A stretch of 38,946 nt of DNA from contig JAEXOY010000009.1 in assembly GCA_023439045.1 (NCBI GenBank), positions 1-38,946 of the forward strand. Reading direction: 5' to 3'. The position numbers and the translations under genes are program-made. The notes beneath the pieces were generated by a model. That model was not told the origin of the DNA, searched no databases, and saw only the letters and a program-made list of their open reading frames with translations. Positions 7,011 to 15,362 of the stretch are shown here, one piece after another (the first letter of the stretch is position 1; each line of letters starts with the position of its first letter). Source of the DNA: Bacillota bacterium (GTDB lineage Bacteria > Bacillota > Clostridia > Acetivibrionales > DSM-1351).

Positions 7011-9797
7011 TCATATCAGTGACGCACATACAGTTTTTTGCTTATTTGCATCTGACAGCAGAGTTAGCTTTATATCAGACACCTTATATACTTTTATTAT
7101 CTTATTCATATCTGTATTTGACAAAACTGCTTGTGCGTTCATTAAGGTTATATCATTTACTGGTAGGCTTTCTTGTGCATTTTTCATGGACGCGTCATTT
7201 TGCACCAGGGCTACGTCATTTTGTGACAAGGTTGCATCGCTTAGTGACAAGGACGCGTCATTTTGCATCAAGACTGCATCGCTATCTGAAAGAGCTGCTT
7301 CACTTGTTGAAGGCGAGGCGATGCCAGATACCATAACTGAGGTGCTAGGGCAATTAGCCAGTAGCTTTTCATTAAACAAAACACCTTTTGAGTTTTCAAA
7401 AATAGCACAATAGAATATTTCTGCCTCAACAAGATCTTGAAAGAAGTGACTGCCGAAGGATAACTCAGGCATATAGCCCGCACCCTCATAAGATACTTCA
7501 CACAGTACAGATATTTCACTTATTTCTGCAAAGCGCACTGGCACTCCCAGCTCAGGGGAGGAGGTACCCCATCTGCCCGGTCCAGATAACATAATGGTCT
7601 TGTTTAAATTCTTGAACTCTGAATTGAGTTTTCCTATAGTCCTTGCTACATTATGCTTAGTATTCATGTCCGCAAGGTAATACTCTTTTGGGTCTACAGA
7701 AACTATGTAATGGATAGGTAGGTAAACAGAGCCTCCCATTGTACACCCTGGGCCAACCTCAAAAAAGGTTTTGCCGTTTAGATTATCAGGTATCGTAACC
7801 TTTTTGCCAAGTCCGCCAACTTGCAATGGTCTGCATTGCAGGAGATTTATTACATAGGCACCGCTTTCAGACATGTTTATGGTAAATTCAATATCAACAT
7901 GATATTTGTATACTGATTGTATGGTTTGAAGTATTTCTCTTAGATTATTAATAAGGGCATCGTTTTTCAGAAGATTATCGCAGGTAGTGAATATTACATC
8001 CCTTTGAATACCTCTATCCCTAAGTCTTGCTTCTGCTTCTCTATCATGCTCCAACATCAGGCTTTTGAACCATATTGGCACCCTTGTACTTAGCTGATCA
8101 ATGGTGATTGTAGCTAGAGAATTGTTGGTAATATCAAGCACATCAATATGTCTCTGAGAAAACTTACTTTTTTCACTTCTGCTTCCAACAGGACTCATTT
8201 GGGGTTTATCCAATGAAGCCAGACGGGGATAGTCACCATCCGTTCTATCTACCGCACGTGTTCCAAGGCCCAGCACTATTCTTACCAGGCCAGCTGAGCT
8301 GTCAATATCCTTATTCCACACATACGAATTATATGAATAGCCAACTCCAGCAGCACAGGGCATGAAAATGTCCTTATACAATGACCCTGAAACCCTCTGA
8401 ACCAGAATTGCCATCTGCTCATCATTTTTATCTAATCCTCTTTGCTGTCTATAAGCAAGGGCAGATTCGTCCATTGCGCTGGCATATACCGTTTTTACAG
8501 CTATTTCAAAATCCTTAAGCCTTTGCTCAGGGCTGCCAACATTAACACAGAACACAGACTCATATTTACCTGCAAAGGCATTGCCAAAGCTATCCTCCAA
8601 GAGACTGCTAGAACGTACTATTATGGGGTTTTGACCGTAGTATTCCAGCATTCTTTTAAATTGTTCCTTTATACTCTGAGAAAAAACACCTGTGAGCATT
8701 TTTTCTTTTAGCTCTGCAGCGGCAGAATAGTAGCCCTCTTCTGTTTTTTGCTTTAGTCTTAATTTCCACCAGCCATTTTGCACTAGATAGGTATAGAACA
8801 CATCTGAGCCAATATAAAAGGAATCATGGGGCTCTAAAAGCTTCCTTAAATCTTTCCTGCCGTTCTCAATAATTTTTCTCGCTAACAGCATACCGGTTGC
8901 TTTGCCACCAATACTTCCTGAGCCAATCATTCTTTCTTTTATAAAAAGAAAGTCCATTATATTAAATTGTTCTTTAATCAAATCATTGAGATGTTGCTCT
9001 CTTCCGATAAGCATTCTACAAAGGGTAGCAAGCGTATCAAGGTTGTGAGGCATTCCTGCATCCAATTCCAGCCGCGCTCTGATGAAATATTTATCCCAAT
9101 TGTCCAAAGCTTGAAAGGATTGAATACCGTTACATTCACATATGAGAGAGTAAAATTTACTTGCACACACTCCATCTGTTAATGGGTTCAATACTTTACC
9201 TACAACGTCTTCAAACTTATGGGGGAGAAACATATTCTGAGAGTACCTGTTCCATACCTTTAAAGGGTGAACATACATATCATCACAGTTTCCATAAACG
9301 TCAATAAGTAATTGTGTAGTTTCTCTAATTCTTGCGATAGCCTCGAAGGAATGCCTGTTTCGTAATATTGCAAAGTAGGCAACCGTATCCAATTCAAACA
9401 GATAAGGGCAGGTTACTGAAAAGAAATTGCCCATCATAAGATCGGTACCCCATTCAGCTTGGAGCTCCGAAAGACAATCGAATACATAAAATGCATCTAA
9501 GCCTTCCCTTGCTATGATTTCATGCACCTTAACAGTAAACCCTTCAAAGCCTGCATTTATATCTATTTTTTCAATTTTTAAACCCTCTTGGGGTAATAAC
9601 AGCGGAGGGTGCTCAGCAAACCGCATATAGATTATATTTCTACCCTCTGTAATTGCTTGACTCGCGAAAGGACGTACAAAGTATAAATACTCGTCAATGC
9701 AAGAAAGCTGCCATACAACGTTGTCTCCAAGCCTAATATTATCAATCACCGTGTCCAGCCCGGCAAGCCCTGAATTGATCTTTTCAAATGCAGCCAT
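7011..9797 (-). CDS. PEP/pyruvate-binding (PPDK N-domain) protein with degenerate RecA-like N-terminus and heptad-repeat tail
   Basis: A 928-residue protein. Residues 1-180 resemble a KaiC/RecA-like domain (INSGLAGLDTVIDNIRLGDNVVWQ) but lack a Walker A GK[ST]. The centre has PPDK/PEP-synthase ATP-grasp hallmarks (GSGSIGGKATGMLLA near residue 295; SSLLEDSFGNAFAGKYESVF near 400). No His-swivel or PEP-TIM domain follows, so it is not a complete PEP synthase. Such proteins are common in clostridia and poorly characterised; dikinase-like phosphotransfer is inferred. Residues 834-896 are nine heptads (A-x-L-x-x-N/S-D), a tail I would not expect in the family. The start at 9797 lacks a close ribosome binding site: AGGAGG lies about 34 bp upstream with no in-frame start between. 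Confidence 0.82.
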   Translation of the reverse strand: MAAFEKINSGLAGLDTVIDNIRLGDNVVWQLSCIDEYLYFVRPFASQAITEGRNIIYMRFAEHPPLLLPQEGLKIEKIDINAGFEGFTVKVHEIIAREGLDAFYVFDCLSELQAEWGTDLMMGNFFSVTCPYLFELDTVAYFAILRNRHSFEAIARIRETTQLLIDVYGNCDDMYVHPLKVWNRYSQNMFLPHKFEDVVGKVLNPLTDGVCASKFYSLICECNGIQSFQALDNWDKYFIRARLELDAGMPHNLDTLATLCRMLIGREQHLNDLIKEQFNIMDFLFIKERMIGSGSIGGKATGMLLARKIIENGRKDLRKLLEPHDSFYIGSDVFYTYLVQNGWWKLRLKQKTEEGYYSAAAELKEKMLTGVFSQSIKEQFKRMLEYYGQNPIIVRSSSLLEDSFGNAFAGKYESVFCVNVGSPEQRLKDFEIAVKTVYASAMDESALAYRQQRGLDKNDEQMAILVQRVSGSLYKDIFMPCAAGVGYSYNSYVWNKDIDSSAGLVRIVLGLGTRAVDRTDGDYPRLASLDKPQMSPVGSRSEKSKFSQRHIDVLDITNNSLATITIDQLSTRVPIWFKSLMLEHDREAEARLRDRGIQRDVIFTTCDNLLKNDALINNLREILQTIQSVYKYHVDIEFTINMSESGAYVINLLQCRPLQVGGLGKKVTIPDNLNGKTFFEVGPGCTMGGSVYLPIHYIVSVDPKEYYLADMNTKHNVARTIGKLNSEFKNLNKTIMLSGPGRWGTSSPELGVPVRFAEISEISVLCEVSYEGAGYMPELSFGSHFFQDLVEAEIFYCAIFENSKGVLFNEKLLANCPSTSVMVSGIASPSTSEAALSDSDAVLMQNDASLSLSDATLSQNDVALVQNDASMKNAQESLPVNDITLMNAQAVLSNTDMNKIIKVYKVSDIKLTLLSDANKQKTVCASLI
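7110..7298 (-). repeat. nine 21-bp imperfect tandem repeats encoding a C-terminal heptad array
   Basis: The nine in-frame 21-bp units cover exactly residues 834-896 of the PEP-binding protein. At the DNA level several are near-identical; the units starting near 7191 and 7254 differ at only about 2 of 21 positions, which indicates recent duplication. The peptide consensus is [AV]-x-L-x-x-[NS]-D, drifting to NAQ in some units. Confidence 0.85.
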
Positions 9798-10111
9798 TAA
9801 TATACTTGTATGATGTATGAAACACCAATACTTTCCTCCTGTAAAAATATATTTATATAATGGTTATTTTTATCCTTCTAAAGTGGCTAATAAAATTTTA
9901 TTAAAAGCAAATTTTGAAAATAACATGTTTTTGGGTAATTTTATTATAATTGTAAATGGTACATTTAGGAATCATTATTATGAAAAAATTGTAAAAAAAT
10001 TAGCATTTAGTAGAATCTAAGAAGCTTATTTTATTTATATATTTTCAGCATATAAAATTAAGAAATTAGGAAAAGATAATTACAAATATTAAGTTTCAAA
10101 GGGTGGTTTTT
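9798..10111. other. AT-rich divergent intergenic region
   Basis: About 310 bp separate the start of the PEP-binding gene (leftward) from the lipoprotein gene (rightward). It contains an AGGAGG-like site on the - strand (about 9832-9837) without a start codon at normal spacing, and long A/T runs. I see no convincing promoter pair, hairpin or small gene. Confidence 0.5.
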
Positions 10112-10495
10112 ATGAGACGATTTGTTCCTTATCTTTTATGCATTTGCCTTTGCTTTGGATTAACAGGCTGTAGTAACGGCTTTTTATCAAATAAGGAAGT
10201 AAAAGCTGATTTAGTCTATAATAGTGGAATAAAGGTCACAGCCAAAAGGCCTTACGTCAGAAGGGGAGAAATTGGCATGCTTGCGTTAAAAGTATCTCCT
10301 AACGCTCAAGTTAAGATTGTAGCAAATTATAAGCTCTCAGGGAAAAATTATACTGCTGTTAGAAATCTAGTGGCAGGGAAGGATGGTAATATCTTCTGTA
10401 CTTGGGAGGTTGATAAAAATACCGATACGGGAACATATGATATTAACATTTACTCGGGGGGCAGTCACCTGAGAACAAGCTATATGGTTCAATAA
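10112..10495 (+). CDS. small lipoprotein of unknown function
   Basis: A 127-residue protein with a lipoprotein signal: MRRFVPYLLCICLCFGLTGC, in which LTGC is the lipobox and the Cys becomes the lipidated N-terminus. The mature part, about 107 residues, looks like an all-beta domain (VYNSGIKVTAKRPYVRRGEIGMLALKVSPNAQVKIVANYKL), similar in style to Ig-like extracellular domains. The start at ATG 10112 is preferred over GTG 10103, which overlaps the GGGTGG ribosome binding site. A hairpin terminator follows 28 bp after the stop. It should sit on the outer face of the membrane; the function is unknown. Confidence 0.8.
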   Translation: MRRFVPYLLCICLCFGLTGCSNGFLSNKEVKADLVYNSGIKVTAKRPYVRRGEIGMLALKVSPNAQVKIVANYKLSGKNYTAVRNLVAGKDGNIFCTWEVDKNTDTGTYDINIYSGGSHLRTSYMVQ

Positions 10496-10523
10496 GTAAT
10501 AGCTAAATAATTGAAAATAACCT

Positions 10524-10555
10524 AAAGCTGCTTTTTCATAGGAAGAAGCAGCTTT
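10524..10555 (+). terminator. hairpin terminator after the lipoprotein gene
   Basis: AAAGCTGCTT pairs perfectly with AAGCAGCTTT across a 12-base loop. The tail is poor in T on the + strand, so termination strength is uncertain. Confidence 0.55.
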
Positions 10556-10782
10556 GTGATTGTCTAAATATACGTTATAATTAGAAGTACAGCTAGCAAT
10601 TTTTAGTTTTACATAAAAAGCAGTCTTTAGGATTACGCAAACGAAAATTTTGTAGTAATACATAAGCAAGCAATTTTATGGAATATAGCTGCAAACTAAT
10701 TACCATTAAAAGAAATGATAGTTTTCAAAGAATTTAGAATATATACAAATCAGAGTTCTATACACAATTAGGAGGTGTAAGA

Positions 10783-11400
10783 ATGAGAGCCATAGATCTA
10801 TCGCACAAGATTAATGATAAAATGCCCATTTACCCAGGGGATATACCTACTGAGCTAGTCAGGGTTGCAGCTTACGCTGAGGATGGCTATAGCAACTTTA
10901 TGCTGACTACTGGAATGCATGCAGGTACACATATTGATGGAATAATGCACATGAGTAATAGTAAAAAACTAATTAGTGAGTATTCCGTTAATAGCTTTAT
11001 TGGTCAGGGCTGCATTATTGATGCAAGAAATCTACAAACAATTACATATAGGGAAGAGTATGAGACAAGTATATTTGAGCAGTCAATAGTCTTAATCCTT
11101 ACAGGACAGGACAAGCTATATGGTCAGTCAGCTTATTATGACAGTCACCCTGTTCTTGATGATAGCTTCTGTGACCTATTAGTAAGGAAAAATATTAAAA
11201 TGGTAGGAGTAGATATGCCTTCAATAGACAGATATCCATTTAACGCCCATAAGAAAATACTTGGGGCAGGCATTTTAATTGCTGAAAACCTTACTAATCT
11301 GTCTTGTCTATTAGAATTAGCTTGTTTTGAGGTAGTTGCCCTGCCCCTAAATATTGATTGTGATTCAAGTATTGCCAGGGTTATAGCTCTACAACCTTAG
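10783..11400 (+). CDS. cyclase/kynurenine formamidase-like metal-dependent hydrolase
   Basis: A 205-residue member of the putative cyclase family (KynB-like). The metal-binding signature is complete: His46, His50, Asp52 and His56 in HAGTHIDGIMH. The N-terminus, IDLSHKINDKMPIYPGD, matches the family opening in which substrate carboxylate contacts lie. Members hydrolyse N-formylkynurenine, isatin or other amides/lactones using Zn or Mn; the substrate here is not deducible, and no tryptophan-degradation genes are nearby. GGAGG lies 8 bp before the ATG. The 3' end overlaps the convergent ABC-F gene by 20 bp (11381-11400), so the two transcripts are antisense there. Confidence 0.85.
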   Translation: MRAIDLSHKINDKMPIYPGDIPTELVRVAAYAEDGYSNFMLTTGMHAGTHIDGIMHMSNSKKLISEYSVNSFIGQGCIIDARNLQTITYREEYETSIFEQSIVLILTGQDKLYGQSAYYDSHPVLDDSFCDLLVRKNIKMVGVDMPSIDRYPFNAHKKILGAGILIAENLTNLSCLLELACFEVVALPLNIDCDSSIARVIALQP

Positions 11401-12868
11401 TAGCAATATTTTCACAGAACAACCTGTCATGCTCAACAAATAGAATAGTTGGCTTAAATTCAAGCAATAGATTCTCAATTTGCATACGGGATATTACATC
11501 AATATAATTTAGTGGTTCATCCCATACCAGTAAATGTGCACTTTCACTTAAGCTTTTAGCTATGAGCACTTTTTTCTTTTGGCCGCCGCTAAAATCCTTT
11601 ATATCCTTTTCAAACTGTACCCTTGAAAAGTCAAGCTTTCGGAGTATAGTTTTAAATAGGCTTTCATCAATTGAGTTTTCATATGCAAAGTCCGAAAGGC
11701 TACCTTGTAGGGTAGAGGTATCCTGTGACACGTGGGATATTTTAAGGCGGCTTCCTTTTATAAAGGTGCCTGTATAAGTAATGTCATCTCCACATATAAG
11801 CTTGATAATGCTGGACTTTCCTGAACCATTTTTACCACTTAGGGCAATGCGATCACCTTTTTCGATAGTAAAGCGTATTCCTTCACATACCAATTTATCA
11901 CCATAGTAAATTGAAACGTCCGACAGCGATACCAAGCGGTTTTGATGATAATCAAGCTGTGTTACCTTGAGAGTTTCCATGCTTTCAATATTTTGTAGCA
12001 GCTTAGATTTTTCTTCAATGGCAGTCTGTTGACGATTTTGAATAGCCCTTGCACGCTTCATCATTTTCTTTGATTTTGCGCCTTCATACGAACGTCGTCC
12101 GATGCTCTTCTCAGTATGAACAGGGTTAAAGCCTATTTTTCTGCTCTCAGCAGTATCTGACCAGGCCGACTTTTCAGCAGCCGACTTTTGCAGGCGCTTA
12201 ACCTCACTCTTTAGCTTTTCATTTTCAGCCAGCTCAAAGTTATCCTGCCTTTCCTTGTTAATAAGCCAGGAGGAGAAGCTGCCTTTTTGAATCTCAATAT
12301 TTGTCTTATTGATTGAAAGTATGTGATCCACACACCCATCAAGGAAAGCCCTATCATGTGATACCAGAATAAAGCCCTTTTTACTGTTGAGGTACTGGCT
12401 GACAATGTGCCTTCCATGCATATCTAAGTGATTTGTAGGCTCATCTATCAGCAGGAAGCTGTTTTCTTTCAAAAACAGTGTTGCCAATAGTACTTTTGTT
12501 TGCTCTCCATTTGAAAGAGTGTCATAGGGTCTGTAAAGAACCTCGTCATCCAATTCTAATAGAGATAATTCGCGCACTAGCTCCCAGTGGATATAACTAG
12601 GTATAATATTTTCTACAACATTAATAGTTGGCATGCTTTTATCAGCTACCTCATAAGGGAAATACTCAAACATTACATTTGAGCAAATGCTACCCTTAAA
12701 CTCATATTTACCAAGTAAAAGGTTTAAAAAGGTGGTTTTGCCCCTGCCGTTTCTACCTGTAAAGCCTAGCTTCCAATCAGTATCTATTCGAAAGCTTACA
12801 TTTTCGAATATATTATCGTAGCTGCCATCATAGGCAAAGGTAAGGTTGGAAATATTTATTTGTGACAT
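11381..12868 (-). CDS. ABC-F ATPase of the Lsa/Vga antibiotic-resistance type
   Basis: A 495-residue soluble protein with two ABC domains and no membrane segments. Domain 1 has Walker A GRNGRGKTT and signature LSNGEQTK; domain 2 has GKNGSGKSS and FSGGQKKK; the domains are joined by a Lys/Arg-rich linker (about residues 200-300), the region that reaches the ribosomal P-site tRNA in this family. Length and layout match the Lsa-like group, which dislodges lincosamides, pleuromutilins and streptogramin A from the ribosome. Actual resistance is an inference, since many chromosomal homologues are untested. AAAGGAGAAC precedes the ATG. The roughly 240-nt leader contains a short ORF and alternative hairpins, so drug-induced attenuation is likely. 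Confidence 0.88.
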   Translation of the reverse strand: MSQINISNLTFAYDGSYDNIFENVSFRIDTDWKLGFTGRNGRGKTTFLNLLLGKYEFKGSICSNVMFEYFPYEVADKSMPTINVVENIIPSYIHWELVRELSLLELDDEVLYRPYDTLSNGEQTKVLLATLFLKENSFLLIDEPTNHLDMHGRHIVSQYLNSKKGFILVSHDRAFLDGCVDHILSINKTNIEIQKGSFSSWLINKERQDNFELAENEKLKSEVKRLQKSAAEKSAWSDTAESRKIGFNPVHTEKSIGRRSYEGAKSKKMMKRARAIQNRQQTAIEEKSKLLQNIESMETLKVTQLDYHQNRLVSLSDVSIYYGDKLVCEGIRFTIEKGDRIALSGKNGSGKSSIIKLICGDDITYTGTFIKGSRLKISHVSQDTSTLQGSLSDFAYENSIDESLFKTILRKLDFSRVQFEKDIKDFSGGQKKKVLIAKSLSESAHLLVWDEPLNYIDVISRMQIENLLLEFKPTILFVEHDRLFCENIATKVVEL

Positions 12869-12896
12869 ATTTTTGTTCTCCTTTTGAAATTATGAA

Positions 12897-12924
12897 AGCT
12901 GCAAGAAAGTAAATTCTCGCAGCT
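12897..12924 (-). promoter_or_regulatory. RBS-proximal hairpin in the ABC-F leader
   Basis: On the transcript, AGCTGC-GAGAA pairs with TTTCT-GCAGCT-type sequence (6 bp, one mismatch, 4 bp; 6-base loop). The 3' arm contains TTCTTGC (+ strand GCAAGAA, 12901-12907), which can alternatively pair with GCAAGAA further upstream (12995-13001). It ends about 16 nt before the ribosome binding site of the ABC-F gene. Confidence 0.55.
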
Positions 12925-13009
12925 CAAAAACATGTCAAAAGTAGCCCGAAAAGGGTGGACAGTCATATTTTTTGAGTAACAGGAATAAGTAACCTTCTTG
13001 CGCCGGCAC

Positions 13010-13036
13010 AACAAAAACAAGCGAACAAAACCGCTT
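13010..13036 (-). terminator. candidate premature terminator in the ABC-F leader
   Basis: On the transcript AAGCG pairs with CGCTT (8-base loop), followed by GTTTTTGTTG. The stem is short, so it may only act as a pause site. It lies between the leader ORF and the structural gene, as expected for an attenuator. Confidence 0.4.
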
Positions 13037-13062
13037 TTAAAATTTCATTATGCCTAAAATAA

Positions 13063-13083
13063 TTAGCAAGAAAAATTACGCAT
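13063..13083 (-). CDS. six-residue leader peptide MRNFSC upstream of the ABC-F gene
   Basis: ATG-CGT-AAT-TTT-TCT-TGC-TAA has GGAG 8 bp upstream and lies about 27 nt after the predicted transcription start. Its last codons (TTCTTGC) are complementary to GCAAGAA at 12995-13001. Short leader ORFs that stall under antibiotic are an established control mode for ABC-F and erm genes. The assignment here is inferred from sequence only. Confidence 0.45.
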   Translation of the reverse strand: MRNFSC

Positions 13084-13116
13084 CCTCTCAACTCCAATCT
13101 GTTTGTTAATATGTAC

Positions 13117-13145
13117 ATTGTAAGATAATAGTAAATAGTTTGCAA
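13117..13145 (-). promoter_or_regulatory. promoter of the ABC-F gene
   Basis: On the - strand TTGCAA (13145-13140) and TACAAT (13122-13117) are 17 bp apart. Transcription would begin near 13110, giving a leader of about 240 nt. Confidence 0.6.
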
Positions 13146-13176
13146 GGGGGACTTTAGTACATTTAATATTCTAAAC

Positions 13177-13932
13177 TCAGATTACTTTTCTCGCAAAGAT
13201 CGGTTTACTCAGAGTGTAAATTGCAATAGCTAGTATAATACAAGCCGCTATTTGCATAAACGGATTAGCGTTAAAAATGACTAGATCAAAGAATCCAAGC
13301 AACCACGCCCTCAGCGGAGCAATAGGTATAAAGATCCCTAGGAACCCAGCGATTATCGCATCCGTCATCCAACCGTACCACTTATCCTGAATAGCAGTGA
13401 GCGTATGGATGATTGATGTCAACAGAAGGAGAAATGCAAACTGTTGGATAAATGCAATAACTGTGCCATTTTTGAACCATCCAAACACTTCTATTACATT
13501 AACAGAAATATAATATTTATCCATAAGTGCGGGGTTCTGCATAAACGCATCATAACCAACATAATACCCTGTACTGTTCAGAAAATGCTCATATGTATAG
13601 TATAAAAATGAATTTGCTAGAGTCACTGCACCTGCTAGAATAGCATAACACGACAAGCTACCCCAGAAAAAATCATCACGCTTTCCGCCTAGGTTGACAA
13701 TCCTGCGAAAGTTCTTGGTTGGAATAAATATTGCAGCCATAATTATTAGTAGCCAAAAATAGCTTCCACTGCTAACCTGAAGTTGATCACCTGCGATTCC
13801 TCTGACGACGGCAACTATCGTATAGACAATGCTTTGCACGAATACAATAGCAAAGATTAGTCCCGTCACAAAATATGGAGTTTTTATGTTTTTAAGGTTG
13901 ATTTTCGCTATTGTCCAGGCTTGTTTATTCAT
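13177..13932 (-). CDS. ABC transporter permease subunit
   Basis: A 251-residue membrane protein with about six hydrophobic segments: an early one after the basic N-terminus (FVTGLIFAIVFVQSIVYTIV), pairs around residues 65-135 and a C-terminal cluster (QIAACIILAIAIYTL). The start is ATG 13932, preceded by GGAGGGAAA; this start overlaps the end of the ATPase gene by 8 bp, a sign of translational coupling. It is the third gene of the GntR-ATPase-permease operon. YtrA-controlled ABC systems of this architecture respond to cell-wall stress or peptide antibiotics, but the substrate here cannot be read from the sequence. Confidence 0.82.
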   Translation of the reverse strand: MNKQAWTIAKINLKNIKTPYFVTGLIFAIVFVQSIVYTIVAVVRGIAGDQLQVSSGSYFWLLIIMAAIFIPTKNFRRIVNLGGKRDDFFWGSLSCYAILAGAVTLANSFLYYTYEHFLNSTGYYVGYDAFMQNPALMDKYYISVNVIEVFGWFKNGTVIAFIQQFAFLLLLTSIIHTLTAIQDKWYGWMTDAIIAGFLGIFIPIAPLRAWLLGFFDLVIFNANPFMQIAACIILAIAIYTLSKPIFARKVI

Positions 13933-14770
13933 GACTTTTCCCTCCAACAATTTTAATAAAGAAATCTTGTAAACTCAAGCGGTCAAGCGTCACGCCCTGC
14001 GGGGGAGTGATCCTTTCTCCGTAGATGTGAGCAGCCATAATGCTGCCGGCTGTGGTTTTACCAATGCAGTTGAGACCGTTTATTAGCGGTAAAACTATTT
14101 GTGCTGAGCCTGACAACGTATAAGCCTTCTCGTCAATATCCTCAATTCCAGCCTCTAAGAGAATACGGCCCTTATTGATAATAATAAGTTTTTCTGTCAC
14201 CTTTGCTATCTCATCAATTAGATGTGTAGATATGATGATTACGCGAGGATGGGCGTGGTAGCTTTCCAACAACAGCGTATTGAACTGGTCGCGCATGATT
14301 GCGTCAAAACCAAGCGTAGGTTCATCGAGCAAGATAATTTTTGAGTTGTTTGCTAGTGTTATAATCGCCGTCAACATAGTTTTCATGCCAAATGACAACT
14401 GCTTATATTTCTTCCTTGTGTCAAGCTCAAACCGTTCTAACATTTCCCGTGCGAAGTCGCGGTCAAAGTTTTCTTGCAATTCGGCGGCGGCGCCAATCAA
14501 CTCGGATACTCTCATATTGAATTGTACTGAACCGCTTTCAATATAATTGACGCATACCGGCATCTTGTTGGGCGAAACACGTAATCCGTCAACTATAATC
14601 TCTCCTTCTGTGGCGGCGATATGTCCAGCAATCAGCTTCATCAGTGTAGTTTTTCCTGCGCCGTTTCTGCCAAGAAGACAGTAAATTCCGCTTTCGGGAA
14701 TGTTCAAGGAAATATGGTCAATGGCTGTCGTGCTACCATATTTTTTTGATGTGTTTTTAATTTCAATCAT
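13925..14770 (-). CDS. ABC transporter ATP-binding protein
   Basis: A 281-residue nucleotide-binding subunit with Walker A GRNGAGKTT, Walker B KIILLDEP and H-loop region IIISTHLIDE. The signature motif is LSFGM rather than LSGGQ, a variant common in the YtrB/BcrA-like exporters. About 70 residues follow the ABC core and probably contact the permease. GGAGAG precedes the ATG. The gene overlaps its regulator upstream by 8 bp (14763-14770) and the permease downstream by 8 bp, so the three genes should be made from one coupled transcript started at the palindromic operator. Confidence 0.9.
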   Translation of the reverse strand: MIEIKNTSKKYGSTTAIDHISLNIPESGIYCLLGRNGAGKTTLMKLIAGHIAATEGEIIVDGLRVSPNKMPVCVNYIESGSVQFNMRVSELIGAAAELQENFDRDFAREMLERFELDTRKKYKQLSFGMKTMLTAIITLANNSKIILLDEPTLGFDAIMRDQFNTLLLESYHAHPRVIIISTHLIDEIAKVTEKLIIINKGRILLEAGIEDIDEKAYTLSGSAQIVLPLINGLNCIGKTTAGSIMAAHIYGERITPPQGVTLDRLSLQDFFIKIVGGKSHE

Positions 14771-15122
14771 TTTTTATTCTCTCCTTTATAAGTGTAATGA
14801 GTTCATCAGTAGAGATGTTAAGCGTATTGGCTTCGGCGAGAAATCCATCAAGAGCGATTTCAAGAAAGGCATTCTTTCTTCTCTCAAAAATTTTTTCCCT
14901 CGCTCCCTCAGCTACGCACATTCCAATCCCTGGACGTTTGTAGAGTATACCGTCCTCGGCTAGACGGCTAATTGCTTTTACCGCGGTAGTTGGGTTTACA
15001 TTGTATACGCGGGAAATTTGCGTTGTAGAGATGATAAGATCATCAACCTTGTACGTTCCATTTATGATTTCGTTTTCTATAATCGCCTGAATCTGCATAA
15101 AAACAGGCTGGCTATCATTCAC
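14763..15122 (-). CDS. GntR-family (YtrA subfamily) transcriptional regulator
   Basis: A 119-residue regulator: an N-terminal winged helix (QPVFMQIQAIIENEII, then TTQISRVYNVNPTTAVKAISRLAEDGILYKRPGIGMCV) and a short C-terminal helical pair of about 45 residues, the small dimerisation domain that defines the YtrA subfamily. The start is GTG 15122, with GGAGGT 7 bp upstream. It is the first gene of its own operon with the ABC transporter and lies immediately behind a perfect palindrome that overlaps its -10 box, so autorepression is the expected mode. YtrA-type repressors usually control adjacent ABC genes. Confidence 0.9.
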   Translation of the reverse strand: MNDSQPVFMQIQAIIENEIINGTYKVDDLIISTTQISRVYNVNPTTAVKAISRLAEDGILYKRPGIGMCVAEGAREKIFERRKNAFLEIALDGFLAEANTLNISTDELITLIKERIKND

Positions 15123-15136
15123 TAGATTACCTCCTA

Positions 15137-15180
15137 CATTGTTATTGGTTAATGGTTAACACCATTAACCAATAACAATG
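15137..15180 (-). promoter_or_regulatory. perfect 20-bp-arm palindrome, probable GntR operator
   Basis: Arms 15137-15156 and 15161-15180 are exactly complementary around TAAC. The site lies directly between the -10 box and the ribosome binding site of the GntR gene. As RNA it would form a very stable hairpin, but there is no T tail, so an operator for the adjacent repressor is the better reading. Confidence 0.8.
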
Positions 15181-15205
15181 TATCATACAGATTTACAGTT
15201 GTCAA
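15177..15205 (-). promoter_or_regulatory. promoter of the GntR-ABC operon
   Basis: On the - strand a consensus TTGACA (15205-15200) and TACATT (15182-15177) are 17 bp apart. The -10 box overlaps the outer end of the palindrome, consistent with repression by occlusion. Confidence 0.65.
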
Positions 15206-15362
15206 CAGAAAAGGAAATTAAAGAAATTGAAGGAGAATTTATTCAGGGTATTTAATAAATAACTATTGAGGATGCAGATGAGGATGGGCATAGACTCCAG
15301 CTTGTACCAATGGGGTATAGGGATCCACATTTAAGTATTTCTTAAATCAAGTCAATACAGCA

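Noticed and set aside
7019..7413. Ser/Leu-rich ORFs on the + strand opposite the PEP-binding gene tail
   Set aside because: They are antisense translations of the 21-bp repeats with no ribosome binding site.
12963..13145. 60-residue ORF on the - strand in the ABC-F leader
   Set aside because: It begins upstream of the predicted transcription start and has no ribosome binding site; the 6-codon ORF in another frame is the better leader peptide.
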